In this document: in pieces, positions 24,223 to 35,483 of the stretch | How the letters are laid out: the number at the start of each line of letters is the position of its first letter | How positions within the stretch are numbered: the first letter of the stretch is position 1 | From: Pelobates cultripes | Taxonomy: Eukaryota > Chordata > Amphibia > Anura > Pelobatidae | NCBI GenBank assembly: GCA_933207985.1 | Contig: OW240915.1 | Coordinates: 110,473,243 to 110,537,242, forward strand | DNA length: 64,000 nt | Direction of reading: 5' to 3' | Notes under the pieces: model-generated | What the model saw: the letters and a program-made list of their open reading frames with translations, nothing else | Told to the model about the DNA's origin: nothing | The model's database searches: none | Program-made: the position numbers and the translations under genes

Positions 24223-24440
24223 TTAAAGAGACATTATAGTCACCAGAACCACTTCAGCTTATTGAAGTGGTTCTGGGACCTACATCCTGTCCCTGTAGAC
24301 TTTTTAAAGTAAACATTACCTTTTCAGAACAAAATGCAGTGTTTGTATAGCTCACTAGTAACACCTCCAGCGAAAGTCCCTCACACTCTGCATGGTGGTG
24401 CTCAATGTTCCCATAGAGATGAGACCAGCATGGAATTGGA
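24223..24440. mobile_element. T2-like MITE, left part
   Basis: Starts TTAAAGAGACATTATAGTCACC and then carries the family palindrome GAACCACTTCAGC / GAAGTGGTTC at 24243-24274. The right end was not found; (CA)n sequence follows by 24540. Confidence 0.65.
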
Positions 24441-24639
24441 AAAAAAAAAGGTATGCAAACACAACTTTCAAATGTAATGGAAGGAGAGCCGGTAACCTAA
24501 ACAGACACACTCACTGAAAGACAAACAAACTGATACAGACATACACACACACACATTTTCTCACACACTTATTGTGATGTATGGACTGTTAGGCTGTGTG
24601 TGAGTGTATGAGTTTGTGTATTGTGATGTATGGGCGTTT

Positions 24640-25440
24640 GGCTCTCGATGATGCACTTCTTTTAATTCTAAGGAAACTTGTTGTCCCTTTACAGTCCCCA
24701 ATTGGCCATCAAACACTTGCATACTTCTCCTGTAATTGCCTAATCCAGTCAAGTCTGGTCTGATTTTCATTCAACACATGCCATGGATGCACTTGAGGCA
24801 TCCCAAGAACCTTTATGCACTCCCTACCAAAAAGTGGAGCTCCTCCTTTCTCTAAGATATAGAGAGGTAGTTTCTTCTTACACTTGTTTAATGTAACTGT
24901 TACTGTCACACAACCCACTGGTATTAACAGCTCTTTAGAATATGTTTGCAGTCTCACTGTTGTCTGAATTATTGGCCTATGTATTTTAAGACGTTTCCAG
25001 TCTGTCAAAGAAATACCTGATACAGCTGCACCTGTGTCCAAATCCATAGTTATTTTCTTGCCATTTACAACAACCTGAACTGTGAATGCAGCCAGATTAG
25101 AACCTATTTTATATATTTTAAAATTTCGTACAGGAAATTGTTTATCCGAATCCTCAGAAGACTCCTGCATTTGTACTCTATAGGCATTCTTTGCTCTGTC
25201 TCTCAAGCGATTACTGCCTCTCTCTGCTGTGGTTCACACACTCTTTGTAGGTGGCCCATTTTACCCCAAGCATGACACTTGGCATCCTTGAATCTGCATG
25301 CAGTTGCAACATGTGTAGTAACTCCGCAGCGACAACATTTGTAATGTGAATGTTCCTGTTTTGAAAGTCTCTTTCCCTGTGGTACACTTTGTGCTCTAGC
25401 GTCTAATTTTAAAACTTCTATTTCAGCATTCCCTGTGTTG
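24640..25440 (-). pseudogene. Gypsy-type retrotransposon gag/protease fossil
   Basis: On the minus strand, from high to low coordinate: a nucleocapsid zinc knuckle CCRCGVTTHVATAC (CX2CX4HX4C intact) and a second knuckle CHAWGKMGHLQRVC whose second cysteine is W. A TGA stop near 25200 follows, then an aspartic protease with the DLDTGAAVSGIS active-site motif near 25035, a PLYILEKGGAPLFGRE segment (flap and dimer region), and QEKYASVFDGQLGTVKG across a frame change near 24715. This gag-NC, PR, start-of-RT order is Ty3/Gypsy. The reverse transcriptase and integrase are missing; sequence below 24640 is CA-rich and unrelated. The stop, the knuckle mutation and the truncation make it dead. Confidence 0.85.
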
Positions 25441-25500
25441 TCCAGTCTGCTGTGTAATAGAATACCATCCTTAGAGGCTTATTCAATAATGCTCGCCATG

Positions 25501-25625
25501 TTAAAGAACCATTATAGTGCCTGGAAAACATACTCGTTTTCCTGGCAGTATAGTGCCCTGAGGGTGCCCCCACCCTCAGGGCACTATAGTGCCACTCCAC
25601 GCCACACACCTACCCCTAAAATTAA
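25501..25625. mobile_element. T2-like MITE fragment with 18-bp perfect palindrome
   Basis: Starts TTAAAGAACCATTATAGTGCC. Within it TATAGTGCCCTGAGGGTG is perfectly inverted after four C bases (25550-25589). The CATACTCGTTTTCCTGGCA word is also in the right end of the element at 35484-35896. The right boundary is uncertain. Confidence 0.7.
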
Positions 25626-26630
25626 AGTTTTTCTCATTGTCCATTTGAAATGCTAGAAGGTATCAGAACTGTTAAACAACATCCACTAAGATATACACAA
25701 TAATCAAACAATAGATTGTGAGCAAGGCCAACATATGTATTAAATAGATTGTGGCGTCTGAATAAAAACACAGCTTTCCTTTACTAAATATCCCTTTTTG
25801 TCAAATAAAAGTTATATTTAACATTGTTTAAAAAATACCATTAATGTTGATAATAATTATTACAAATCAAACAGTATGTGCCTTTTTAGATAATGCGGTT
25901 GCTTCACTTTTCTCATTATAAAATACTTCCTTTACGCAAAAAAAAACCCCAAAAAACAAATAGATACAGACAACACATATTCAATTGATTTTGTTTGGAG
26001 GGTTATAAATTAAAGATCTAGCTTTGCATTTAATCACATTCATTTTCCTTTCAAATCCTAATGGATAGTGCATCTCTTGAGCTAAAAACTACAGTGGAAA
26101 TAAACGAGGTTCATTCAATTAGCTGTAGAGTTTAAGAAGGATTAATGAAAATCTCATTTTCATTAGCCCTGTTTCTAATTGTATTCTCTTTGTTTTGAAT
26201 CATTCAGAAGTACTCAAAGATATTCTGGATATATGCGGAAATTCCATTATTTCAAAATGAAACAAATACACGTGTGTCAACTCAAGCAAGCTGGATATGC
26301 GAAATGCACTTTCCATGCAAGAGTGGTAATACCATGTAGAGATTATCTGGCTGAGCTATACAAAGATTTTTCATTGAAGTGCCACTAAATGTTATGTTAA
26401 TTAAAGTAACTTTTTCTTTTAAATGGTCTTAATCAAAAATACTCACACCCCAAGAAAATATCAAACGGTCATCTATATAAGACAAAGCACTTTTGTTTTC
26501 TTACTGACAAAACACTATGCTTCTTACATATTCTGGACTAGGCTACATGGTGTTAGCGGACAACCAATAGCAATAGAAGGGCATTTCGAGGGACCAAACA
26601 TTCAGCCTTGAATAAATTGTTGCAATAATC

Positions 26631-26951
26631 TTAAATGGACACTCCACGCCACTTTTTTTTTTTTTTATTATGGGTATATCTAAAAACAGCTTTCAAAAGC
26701 TGCAGTTCTCTTGCAGCTTAAGGAGAAGTCATTCCAAGGCAGGTGCTCTGAGTAATTGCCTGCCTTTTGAGTTTAGCGCCACTGAGCTAAACAAACCAAT
26801 TAGTAACCAGGGGTAACATGGTTAATTTATAAAAGTGCCAATTTCTTATGAAATCTACACTTTTTTTTTTTAATGAAAAAAGAAGACACACTCTTCACAC
26901 AAAGCATTTCAGCAAGCTAAAGTGAGTTAGGGGTCCAGAGTGCCCCTTTAA
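26631..26951. mobile_element. T2-like MITE, complete
   Basis: TTAAATGGACACTCCACGCC on the left and GTCCAGAGTGCCCCTTTAA on the right, both ending in TTAA, 321 bp. The inner sequence (AACAGCTTTCAAAAGCTGCAG, TTGCCTGCCTTTTGAGTTTA) aligns by eye with the older copy at 52395-52668. Non-coding. Confidence 0.8.
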
Positions 26952-26959
26952 ATCTAGAA

Positions 26960-27585
26960 CAAATTTCAATGCAGTCAGACTTTTTGGAGTTTCTGTAGAA
27001 TTATGTGGCTGTACCTCTTCCACAATCCCTAGAATAACTGACAGCTTAATAGCACTGTTTGGCACTTAACTTCCTAATAAAAATGACAGATTGCAGACTA
27101 GCAAATATTCAGAGGGATTTATACACAGCACAAAGTAGGTTGGCATGCTGTGACTTCAAACGGGTACAACACATGGTGGCTTTTAACTCTGATGAAGGTG
27201 TAAGTGACTAAACTTCTATTCTGCTATCCAGAAAGAATTCAGTTTCAGTGATAGAAAAATTACTTCCCGCTTTTAACCCACTTGTCAGCTGTCTAGCTTT
27301 TTATTCAATCAAAGGAAATAATCTACATTTATAAGCTTATACCTACACTTATTTAACACAAATTTTCTGTCATAGGAGAATATCTGAACCTCTCCATTGA
27401 TTGGTTAGTTATTGTGGCATATGCAAAAGTCTAGTGATATCTGAAGAAATACGGTACCTGTAACTGGTTGAGAGTTATTTCACAGACAAGTCACCATCAC
27501 CCTAGCTTCATGAAACAGATAACTCAATGAAAGCCCAATGCTCCAAGGCAGGAAAATATATTTGCCCTAATTGAATGATTTACTA
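26960..27585. other. Intron, nothing recognised
   Basis: No exon, repeat or structural signal seen. Confidence 0.45.
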
Positions 27586-27589
27586 TTCA

Positions 27590-28338
27590 CATTTTGTAAA
27601 AGGGGTCCAAGTTATGTTCATGACATTAGTTTGGTAACCCATTCTTCAGTTGTAATATTAGCTCAATGTCAGAAACGCCACACGTCCAGAGTCATCCTTG
27701 CGCCCTCAGCATGCCTGACATTGGATGCTCAGAGCTCGCATCTTTTATTTGACGCCCTCAGTTCTAGAAACAGCTGGTTGGTCCACCAATTCAGGTTTGG
27801 TCTGTTTGGAGGAACTTTGTGCTACAGAATAATTTCTTTATGGGACTGCAGACAGATTTGTGGTTTACTTGTCCCTTTGGTCCAAATGCCATTTGATTAC
27901 CAGTACTGATGACTTTCAGAGATTGCTGAAACTTCTCCTTATCTAAGCGATCCCGGGCTTCACCGCAGAGTCTACCCTACATATACCCCAGCCAATTATC
28001 CAATTTTCCCTCCCACCTTATCCCAGGTTAAGCACTCCACACAGGAGTATAGTTTATACTTGATGATTTAGTAAATTGTCCTATTAGGATTTGGGTATCC
28101 ATGACCATCTTCCTGAAGTTAGATCCCCAATGATGACCTTAAGGTTGTATATTTCCTCAATTATCTGTACTTTTGTTTTCCAGTTGTATGAGAGTCTGGT
28201 TTACTTATTATTATTATTATAATATATATTTTTTTATATATCTTTTTGTTTACAAGGTTTCTGTATCCAGATTATTTCTGTCCTCATCTCTTTCTGATAA
28301 AACTCTTAATAAACACAGATTGTAATAAAAAAAATATA

Positions 28339-28370
<32 letters not shown>

Positions 28371-28372
28371 AG
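27590..28372 (+). mobile_element. Possible LINE 3' end
   Basis: A 112-codon open frame (27571-27909) is followed by untranslated-looking sequence, a double AATAAA-like signal (AACTCTTAATAAACACAG, then AATAAAAAAAA) and A/TA-rich sequence. The layout suggests an L1-like 3' end, but I recognise no protein motif, so the family is a guess. 28330-28372 is (TA)n then poly-T. Confidence 0.35.
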
Positions 28373-28525
28373 GGGACTCGAAGTATCTACATAAAATTAA
28401 ACACAGAACTAATTATTGTTAATTTCCTATCGCTTGCTTTTAGCCAAATATCTGTACTTTGTATATAGACATATATTATCAACACAGAGCATGAGATTTA
28501 CTCATACATAAATTCTTTTGATCAT

Positions 28526-28759
28526 GTGCTGTGTCAACATTATCACAATTGCGTTAAGAGAAATAGCAGTATACACTTAAAAAAACAACCAGAGACTGAA
28601 AAGAGAGTGAATTTACCAAAATCAGACATACTTAATCATCAGAAAGAGGTGTTGAATGATAATGAAATAGAAATACAACCATTCCATGAGGATTTGAGAA
28701 GAGATCAAAGTTTCAGCAAGCCACAGATCATTAAAAATTTGTTATTTTTCCAATTTTAG
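28526..28759 (+). other. Open frame of unknown nature
   Basis: A 77-codon frame rich in K, N and E (e.g. NDNEIEIQPFHEDLRRDQSF). The surrounding sequence to about 29060 has further coding-like stretches in other frames, which could be a decayed mobile-element ORF. No motif recognised and no splice sites. Not proposed as a host exon. Confidence 0.25.
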
Positions 28760-29120
28760 AAAGATGATACAAAGATGGGGTTAGCAGGTACTGAAAAATG
28801 TTATGAAAACTGAAATGTTAAGAGCTTTAGAAGTTTCTTTCATGAACAAGACTGTAATCACAAAGCTCCAATGAGTAAATTGGAAATTAGACTTGCACCA
28901 ATGAAAGTGCAATATAATGTGTATTGGAAACAAAATTAAGTATTTGATAAATTCTGTGGTGACAGTGGTGGAAAATGGACTTCTGAAAAGAACAAAAGCT
29001 GGATATTAAGAAATTACATGCTGCATTTTCACACGATACCTGCTAGACTACTGCAAAAGTGTGTTTTGAACAGCTCGACCAAATTACATTCCTTGTAATA
29101 CACAACTGGGCAAATTGATA

Positions 29121-29180
29121 GTCCGAGATTTACCTGTGGAGTCTTATTCATGAATAAGGCTTCAGTGGTAAATCTTGGAC
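29121..29180. repeat. Near-perfect palindrome (MITE core)
   Basis: GTCCGAGATTTACCTGTGGA...TTATTCAT is inverted across a centre at 29150/29151 with about 5 mismatches in 30. There is no loop, so it is a true palindrome. Weak symmetry continues out to 29113-29188. Confidence 0.75.
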
Positions 29181-29439
29181 AATTGATTAATTCGTGTGTG
29201 GATTAAAAGACATTTGATTCGCGATTGGAGAGGCCTATTCACTAGTCCCAAGTACATTTATAGGGAGGAGGCGAGGAGATACAACACTCTATGCCCGTTG
29301 TGTTAATGTACCCAGAGCAGGACTTAAAAGAGACAGGGCGCAAGATGCCTCCACTCCTGCCCCTAATCAGCTTCACCATCTAGAGGGGCGGCCGTAGCTG
29401 GTACAATGAGGAGATGCTGAATGGTGCAGCACAGTGTTT

Positions 29440-29700
29440 TACTACACATGCGCAATAGCCATCCAATAATTTCCTATGGGAAATGTAGTGATCTCAGCAA
29501 AGAAGGCAGAGCAGGGCTGGGCCAACCATGACAAGAGCAGTGCGAGCAGTGATGAAACCAGCATGGTGCTGTAAATAAGGAGAGTAAAATTCCCTTTTTA
29601 ATGGGGGGCAGGCACCAAAACAGTGTTTTCAGAACTATAGTGCCAGGAATTGTATTAATACAGGACTGTATTAATGACACACTCGTGTTCCTTTAAAAAT
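29440..29700. mobile_element. T2-related MITE fragment
   Basis: ACTACACATGCGCAATAGCCATCCAAT, TTTCCTATGGGAAATG and, at the right, AACTATAGTGCCAGGAAT...GTGTTCCTTTAA match words of the T2-like and CAGCCAATCC families. Confidence 0.55.
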
Positions 29701-29859
29701 TTACTAGGATTTTGATACCATTTTATTGTCCCACAAAGAGCGCGTCAGATAGATGCTTTTATTTATCCTATCTTGGATAGATAGTAGGGAGTAGTTGCTT
29801 TTGTAAGTAGTACTCTCTGCCCTCTATAGTAATTATGTCTCCATTTTTAATCATCAAAA

Positions 29860-30366
29860 ATTATCTATGCCTTTTTGTCAGGGCTATAATATACACACAT
29901 TCCTTGACACAAGGCATAAACTTGAATCTTGCAATTCTTTTTGGATATCTGGATATTTTAATATAGTGTTTAATAAAGGTACTCTGGCTACTTTTAACTA
30001 CACTAATTGTGGCATTTTACTTTTCTTTATTACTATTTGCTATTTTTATTTTGTGTTTTACTCTCGCTGCTTGGCATCTGGATTTTATTATTTCAGTTGA
30101 GTATTACTCTAAAGAAATCCTAGATGGGGATAATACCACTCACACCTGATTCATTGAGAAGTCCGCCTGCTCAATTAAATGTGAGTACACACTTTTATAT
30201 GTATACTCCTATTATATATTTTTAACAGTGAGCACCATTAGTTGTCTCCTCTTTTTACCCTTTCATGGTTTACAAACTATTGGAAAATTTACATGTCATC
30301 ACGTATCCTATAAGTGGGGATTGTACTGCTGTATGCCATTCATACTAGAGCTGGTTTGTAGCTCTT
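29860..30366 (+). repeat. Unclassified repeat, left half, split by the TTAA element
   Basis: Includes AGTGTTTAATAAAGGTAC and GGATAATACCACTCACACCTG, motifs that resemble the tandem blocks at 39180-39548. Its continuation after the TTAA insertion starts at 31751 (ACGGGAGTAGGACTACATTG) and runs to about 32280. It may be an old LINE or Penelope-like tail; not assigned. Confidence 0.35.
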
Positions 30367-30959
30367 TTAACCCCTTAAGACCGCAGTCAAATGTACAAGT
30401 TGTGATCAAAACGTAAACAAAACCTGGCATTTGCGCTATATGTCTGCCCAACCTTAATTCATCTCTTTCTTATTAAATGCACCCACACTTCTTATATATC
30501 ATTTTATTCATGGGAAACAGGGTCTTCATTTAACATCAAATATTTAGGTATGGAACATAATTTAATATGAATAAAATATTTAAAAAAGTGAGAAAATAAG
30601 ATTTTCTTAATTCTACATGATATTTTAACTGTGAATGTCAAAATACTGTTTGCGTTTACTGCAATAAAATACACATTTGTATTCAGCGATATCTCACGTG
30701 TAAAACAGAACCCCCTATTTACAGGTTTTATGGTGTTTTGGTAAGTTACAGGGTCAAATATAGCGTTACATTTTTCATTTTTTTCACATTCAAATTCGCC
30801 AGATTGGTTACATTGCCTTTGAGACCATATGGTAGCCCATGAATAAGAATTACCCCCATGATGGCATACCATTTGCAAAAGGAGACAGCCCAAGGTATTG
30901 CAAAAGGGGTAAGTCCAGTCTTTTTTAGTAGACACTTGGTCACAAACACTGTGTGTATA

Positions 30960-30999
<40 letters not shown>

Positions 31000-31340
31000 T
31001 TTTTAATTATTTTTATTTATATATAGGTATATATAGTGATATATACTTATATACTTATGTATATAGATATATATATTTTGTTCTACATGTATTTTGATAT
31101 CAATATATATATTAATTTTAAAATACAGTTAGAATGAAATTACAAATGTATATATATTTATTTTTTATTATTTTTTTCATTTTATTTTTTAACGTATTTA
31201 CATATTTATTTTATATTATATATAAATATATATAAAATGAAAATTATATATACATTTAATCAATATCATTGTACGTGTACTTTGATATTAATATATATAT
31301 ATATATTAATATTAAAATACACACACACTGTATGTGTATT

Positions 31341-31409
<69 letters not shown>

Positions 31410-31750
31410 TTAGATCATATATATAATAAATATATGATCTAAGTATACATAATTTAATTTTCAACTGTTTACAACTGTTTTATTTTATTTTCAGACATCA
31501 AGGGGAGTACCTGTCATTACAGGCACTCCTCCTCCTGGCAATGCCGTCCATCTGATCGCGAGGTCCTCGCAAGGACCTCGCGATCACATGGCCAATGGGG
31601 GGCCAAAGAGGATGGAGGTGAGTCCCCATACCGCGATCGCCGGCGATCGGGTAAGTAAATAAGATCGCAGGGCGTTCTATGCCGCCCTGCGGCTTTTAGA
31701 GCAGTCTAAATAAGGAAGGCATAGAGCACCCTGCGGTCTTAAGGGGTTAA
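30367..31750. mobile_element. 1.38-kb TTAA element with perfect 20-bp ends (copy 1)
   Basis: Bounded by TTAACCCCTTAAGACCGCAG and its exact inverse CTGCGGTCTTAAGGGGTTAA, with TTAA duplicated as in Kolobok or piggyBac insertion. Inside: TTGCCTTTGAGACCATATGG and GGTATTGCAAAAGGGGTAAG blocks common in frog repeats, two long TA tracts (30955-30998, 31344-31408), and near the right end a hairpin GATCGCGAGGTCC / GGACCTCGCGATC at 31554-31588. The 143-codon minus frame at 30504-30935 has no transposase motif, so it is probably non-autonomous. A relative lies at 50830-52205. Confidence 0.8.
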
Positions 31751-32290
31751 ACGGGAGTAGGACTACATTGGACCCCGTTGCCTTAAAAATACTTTTTTAT
31801 TGGACTTATTGCACTATCACCCTTTCTATGTTTCCACATACAGATCCCTCAAGTTATTTCCATCCGACTTCAACAGAAAACATTCCCTCCATAATACTGT
31901 TGGCTATACCCCTGGCAAGACTTGCACTACGACTCTTTTTGGTATTATTTGTGGTTTGAATTTGACATCACTATTGGACTTTGTTTTGAAGATATATTTC
32001 TCAGAATCTACTTTTTTATTTGGCACAACCTTTCACTTTTACCTTCTGTATTATTCCTACTACTAGGGCTTAGAGGGAACCCTACCCTAGCTTTGCTGCC
32101 ATTTTATACAGTACTGGTTTCTCTAGCGCTGTTTCCTTTGTTTTGTATTTTAACCAGCTGCACGCATGGGAATCTGAGCTGGATCGGAGAATGGCCGAGA
32201 CCCATTAAAACTATACCACTCTATAATTCGAGTGCTGATTCTCCAATGAGAGCATCATATGGACAGTAAGGCCACTTGGTGATGAGCTAA
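31751..32290 (+). repeat. Unclassified repeat, right half
   Basis: Continues the repeat interrupted at 30366. The three overlapping open frames here are F/Y/L-rich and show no motif, as expected from T-rich sequence. Confidence 0.3.
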
Positions 32291-32300
32291 GGAAATATAA

Positions 32301-33121
32301 TGTGATGTCCAGGGAGAGGGGTTTTTGGGGGCATTTTGTACATCTTGGCTGCATAGCAAAGGGTCTATCTTGTTAGCTATAGATGTTGCAATCAAGATCC
32401 CAGACAGAGTGAAGTTTGTAAAGCTAATTATTTAATATAAGTAATAACAAATAGTGAAATAGGATGACTATAATGGGTGATGAAACTCTAATTTTAGAGG
32501 GAAGGCTGGATGAAAATTATGTCATGTACTGTTTCTGTTATATGGTACTTGGATTAGTTTAAGGAAATAATATTATTGAGTAAAGAAATGGGGAATAAGC
32601 AATAATATTGTGTAATATTTAATGCGTATGTATATATGTAATACCATATGTCTTATCCAACAAGTGCTAAATGCTTATATTTTTATGACTTTTATATTAG
32701 TATGATGATGGTAATGTCTTGTACGTCTAAGTAAGAAAAACGAAATAAATAAATTATAAAAAAAAAAGATCCCAGACAGAGTGGAGGTGCGATGGGAATT
32801 ACATTGTACGGAGTACCCCCTGGTATGTGAATCCACATTTCTTTGTATAATACCTGTGTTGTGAGGTGAGCAATAAAGCTGGAATCTACTCCCCAAAATT
32901 AAGTCTCCGATAATGTTTGGGAAAAGCTATAATCATTGCTTTACAGTGGCAAGGGTCTCCAGAGCCATAAACACTACATGGAGCTATAACCACAGCACCC
33001 TGGTACAGGGCGGAAGAGGTCCACAGAAACCCCAGTCAAGCTTTGATGTCATGGTCCTGGGTAGCAGCTAAGAGGCAGACTTGGTGGAGGTACTCAACTG
33101 GAGTACAGGAGCTCCACTACA
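32301..33121 (+). mobile_element. LTR, family A, interrupted by a LINE tail
   Basis: Starts TGTGATGTCCAGGGAGAGG, parallel to TGTGAGTCTCCTGGAGAGG of the LTR at 10500. It ends GGAGCTCCACTACA, the same last 13 bases as that LTR. AATAAA is at 32872-32877. Without the nested insert and its duplicate it is about 450 bp, so it is shorter than its relative or internally deleted. No exact flanking duplication was found (ATATAA left, AAATAT right), so the left boundary is by analogy only. Confidence 0.65.
32412..32765 (+). mobile_element. LINE 3' tail inserted in an LTR, 18-bp target duplication
   Basis: AAGATCCCAGACAGAGTG occurs at 32394-32411 and 32766-32783. The 354 bp between ends in AATAAATAAATTATAAAAAAAAA. 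That is the signature of target-primed reverse transcription of a 5'-truncated LINE (probably L1-like). The flanks join into continuous LTR sequence once it is removed. Non-coding 3' UTR only. Confidence 0.88.
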
Positions 33122-33124
33122 AAA

Positions 33125-34655
33125 TATATCTATCATAAAAAAAAAAAAAAGATATTGAGGTGAGTGTTGCTTCAGTAAATATGCAATTGTAGAGAGTCCA
33201 GTGTAAAAAGTTTTTTGCTTTTCTTCTAATCTTATAATGTCTAAGCAATAAAATTTTGTGTGCAACAGCAGTACTATAACAGTAGTAAAATATTTGTATG
33301 AAACAATGGAATATACATTTGAAATAGGTCACAAAATAATGGCATGGAAAGTATTATAACTGAAAATTGCTTTGGAACCGAGCTGAATTTCTTTGAGAGT
33401 ACTCTTGAGATCAACTACAAGTTTGTTATTCAATTTTAGTTTGCATACTGTTTCCAGGGTAAGTGCTTCTACCTGCCCATCAGGGACACTTATTATTTTT
33501 CAAGGTGTGTTAAGGTGTGACCATTTTAGAAGTCTTTGTGCCATTTACATTATGAGTAAGAAAATTTGAAACAAAACCAAAAGTATTTTATTTACAAAAA
33601 CTGACTTCAAAACGCATTGACTGTTGTTTAAACTAAGCTGCTGGGTTATTCATTATACGAGGGATCGTGTAGAGTTGACAATGAACTGCAAACTTTAGAA
33701 CTTAATATCAGAATTATATATATGTGTGTGTATAAAATTATATAATATATACATAGACACATATTTCTACTCTTAGGTTCTAAAATATATATAAAAGTCA
33801 TACTCTAGATTTATAAACTATATTTTTCTGTGTCAGTTATTTTGGCCTCAAGTCTTCAATTACCTTACTAGCTCTTCACAATTACAGATTTAGAGAATAC
33901 AGATCAGGGAGTTGTGTTGCTGTTGTCATATGAAATATACTGCTACACATAAAAACGAAAGAGCTCCCAGAAAAAGAGGGATAGAGTGAATGAAAGTCTC
34001 AAAGACTCGCTCTCCCTAAAGTTAGACACTTGGCAGGTTGGTGACCTTTATGTTTGGTTCTCTTTTAGAAAGCAAGCAGTCTGTCCTGATGTCTGAAGAC
34101 CAGTGTTATGTTTTTAATGTTCCTCTTCATCTGTGCTTGTTGTCTCCTTGATGCAGGCTACTCACATGAGGATAACTCTACCTGGATGCTTTGTTTTATT
34201 GATTCACTCAATCCTGATTTTATTATAAGACACAGAGACTCATAATAGGCTTCAAGCATAATAACTACTACAACCCATTCTGATTATTATGTCAGGAGTA
34301 CCTTGGACCCGTTGACCAGTAATGGGGCAAAGCTTGGCAACAGTATTCTCTCTTACATGGTTCCCCAGTAGCCAGTGACGACATCTAGCTTCTGCAGAGA
34401 CCAGAAGTCAATCCGGCCAGGCATCCATTGGCTTAGTGCGTCAGCTGACTGCTCTCAGCTAATGAATGCTAAAGAACTCTTGTGAACTCTTGTTCCAGGC
34501 TGGCCTATAACATACCTATCACGCTACCAGATGGGTTAACTTTCGTATGCGTAGTGTTTAAAAGTAAGCGCTGCACATAGAGACTCCAGGCACCATGACC
34601 ACTTCAACCAATTTAACTTTCCATTACTAAAGTACAGCAACAGCATGTAAATATA
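33125..34655. other. Intron, nothing recognised
   Basis: AT-rich. 34575-34630 (CACATAGAGACTCCAGGCACC...ACCACTTCA) is probably a scrap of a T2-like end. No exon. Confidence 0.45.
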
Positions 34656-34661
34656 TTTATA

Positions 34662-35260
34662 CAGTTAGGTCCTTAAATATTTGGACACTGACACAATGTT
34701 TATAGTTTTGGTACTCTACAACTCCTCAATGGATTTGAAATGAAACAACCAAGATGCAATTGAAGTGCAGACTTTCAGCTTTAATTCAAAGGGTTTAAAT
34801 CCTTTGCATACAATGACTGCTTGAAATCTGAAAAGCATATACATCACCCAACGCTGGGTTTCCTCCTTTGTGATGCTTTGCCACGCCTTTAATGCAGCTG
34901 TCTTCAGTTGTTGCTTGTTCGTGGGTCTTTCTGCCTTAAGGTTTGTCTTCAGAAAATTAAATGCATGCTCGTTTGGTTTGAGATATGGTGATTGACTCAG
35001 CCAATACAGAATATCCCACTTCTTTGCTTTAAAAAAGTCACAGGTTGCTTTCGCAGTATGTCTTGAGTCATTGTCCAACTGTAGAGTGAAGCGCCATGCA
35101 ATCAACTTCGCTAAATATGGCTTAATCTGAGCACACAATATATCTTTATACACTTCAGAATTCATTTGGTTGCTTCTGTCTTCTGTCACATCATCGATAA
35201 ACACTAGTGACCAAGTGCCATTGGAAACCATGCATGCCCATGCAATCACAATTCGCACGG
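34662..35260 (-). pseudogene. Tc1-like (DD34E) transposase fossil, C-terminal half
   Basis: One transposon end is present: TA then CAGTTAGGTCCTTAAATATTTGG at 34662, a typical Tc1 terminus. The minus frame reads a Tc1 catalytic core: LVFIDDVTEDRS, FTLQLDNDSRHTAKAT (second catalytic D), AKKWDILYWLSQSP, YLKPNEHAFNFLKT (the D and N of the usual PDLNP are changed, the E is kept), KAERPTNKQQLK. Thirty-four residues lie between the second D and the E. The N-terminal DNA-binding domain, first D and other end are missing. It is older and more degraded than the DD38E element at 46.4 kb. Confidence 0.88.
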
Positions 35261-35483
35261 CCTCTAAATGTATACATACATGAACAGATGTGCATATGTA
35301 CATGTTCTATGTTTCTATACAGATAACGAATGGATGTCTAATAGATTAAAAAGAGCAGATGGTTATTTGATATTCTGTACCACGAAGTCTGGAATGCGAG
35401 TGTATTCGGAGAGGATTGATGGTTTTCTTATGTGTCCTTATATGGCAAGAGATTTAGTTAAAAGTTCTGACATCATTATAGTC

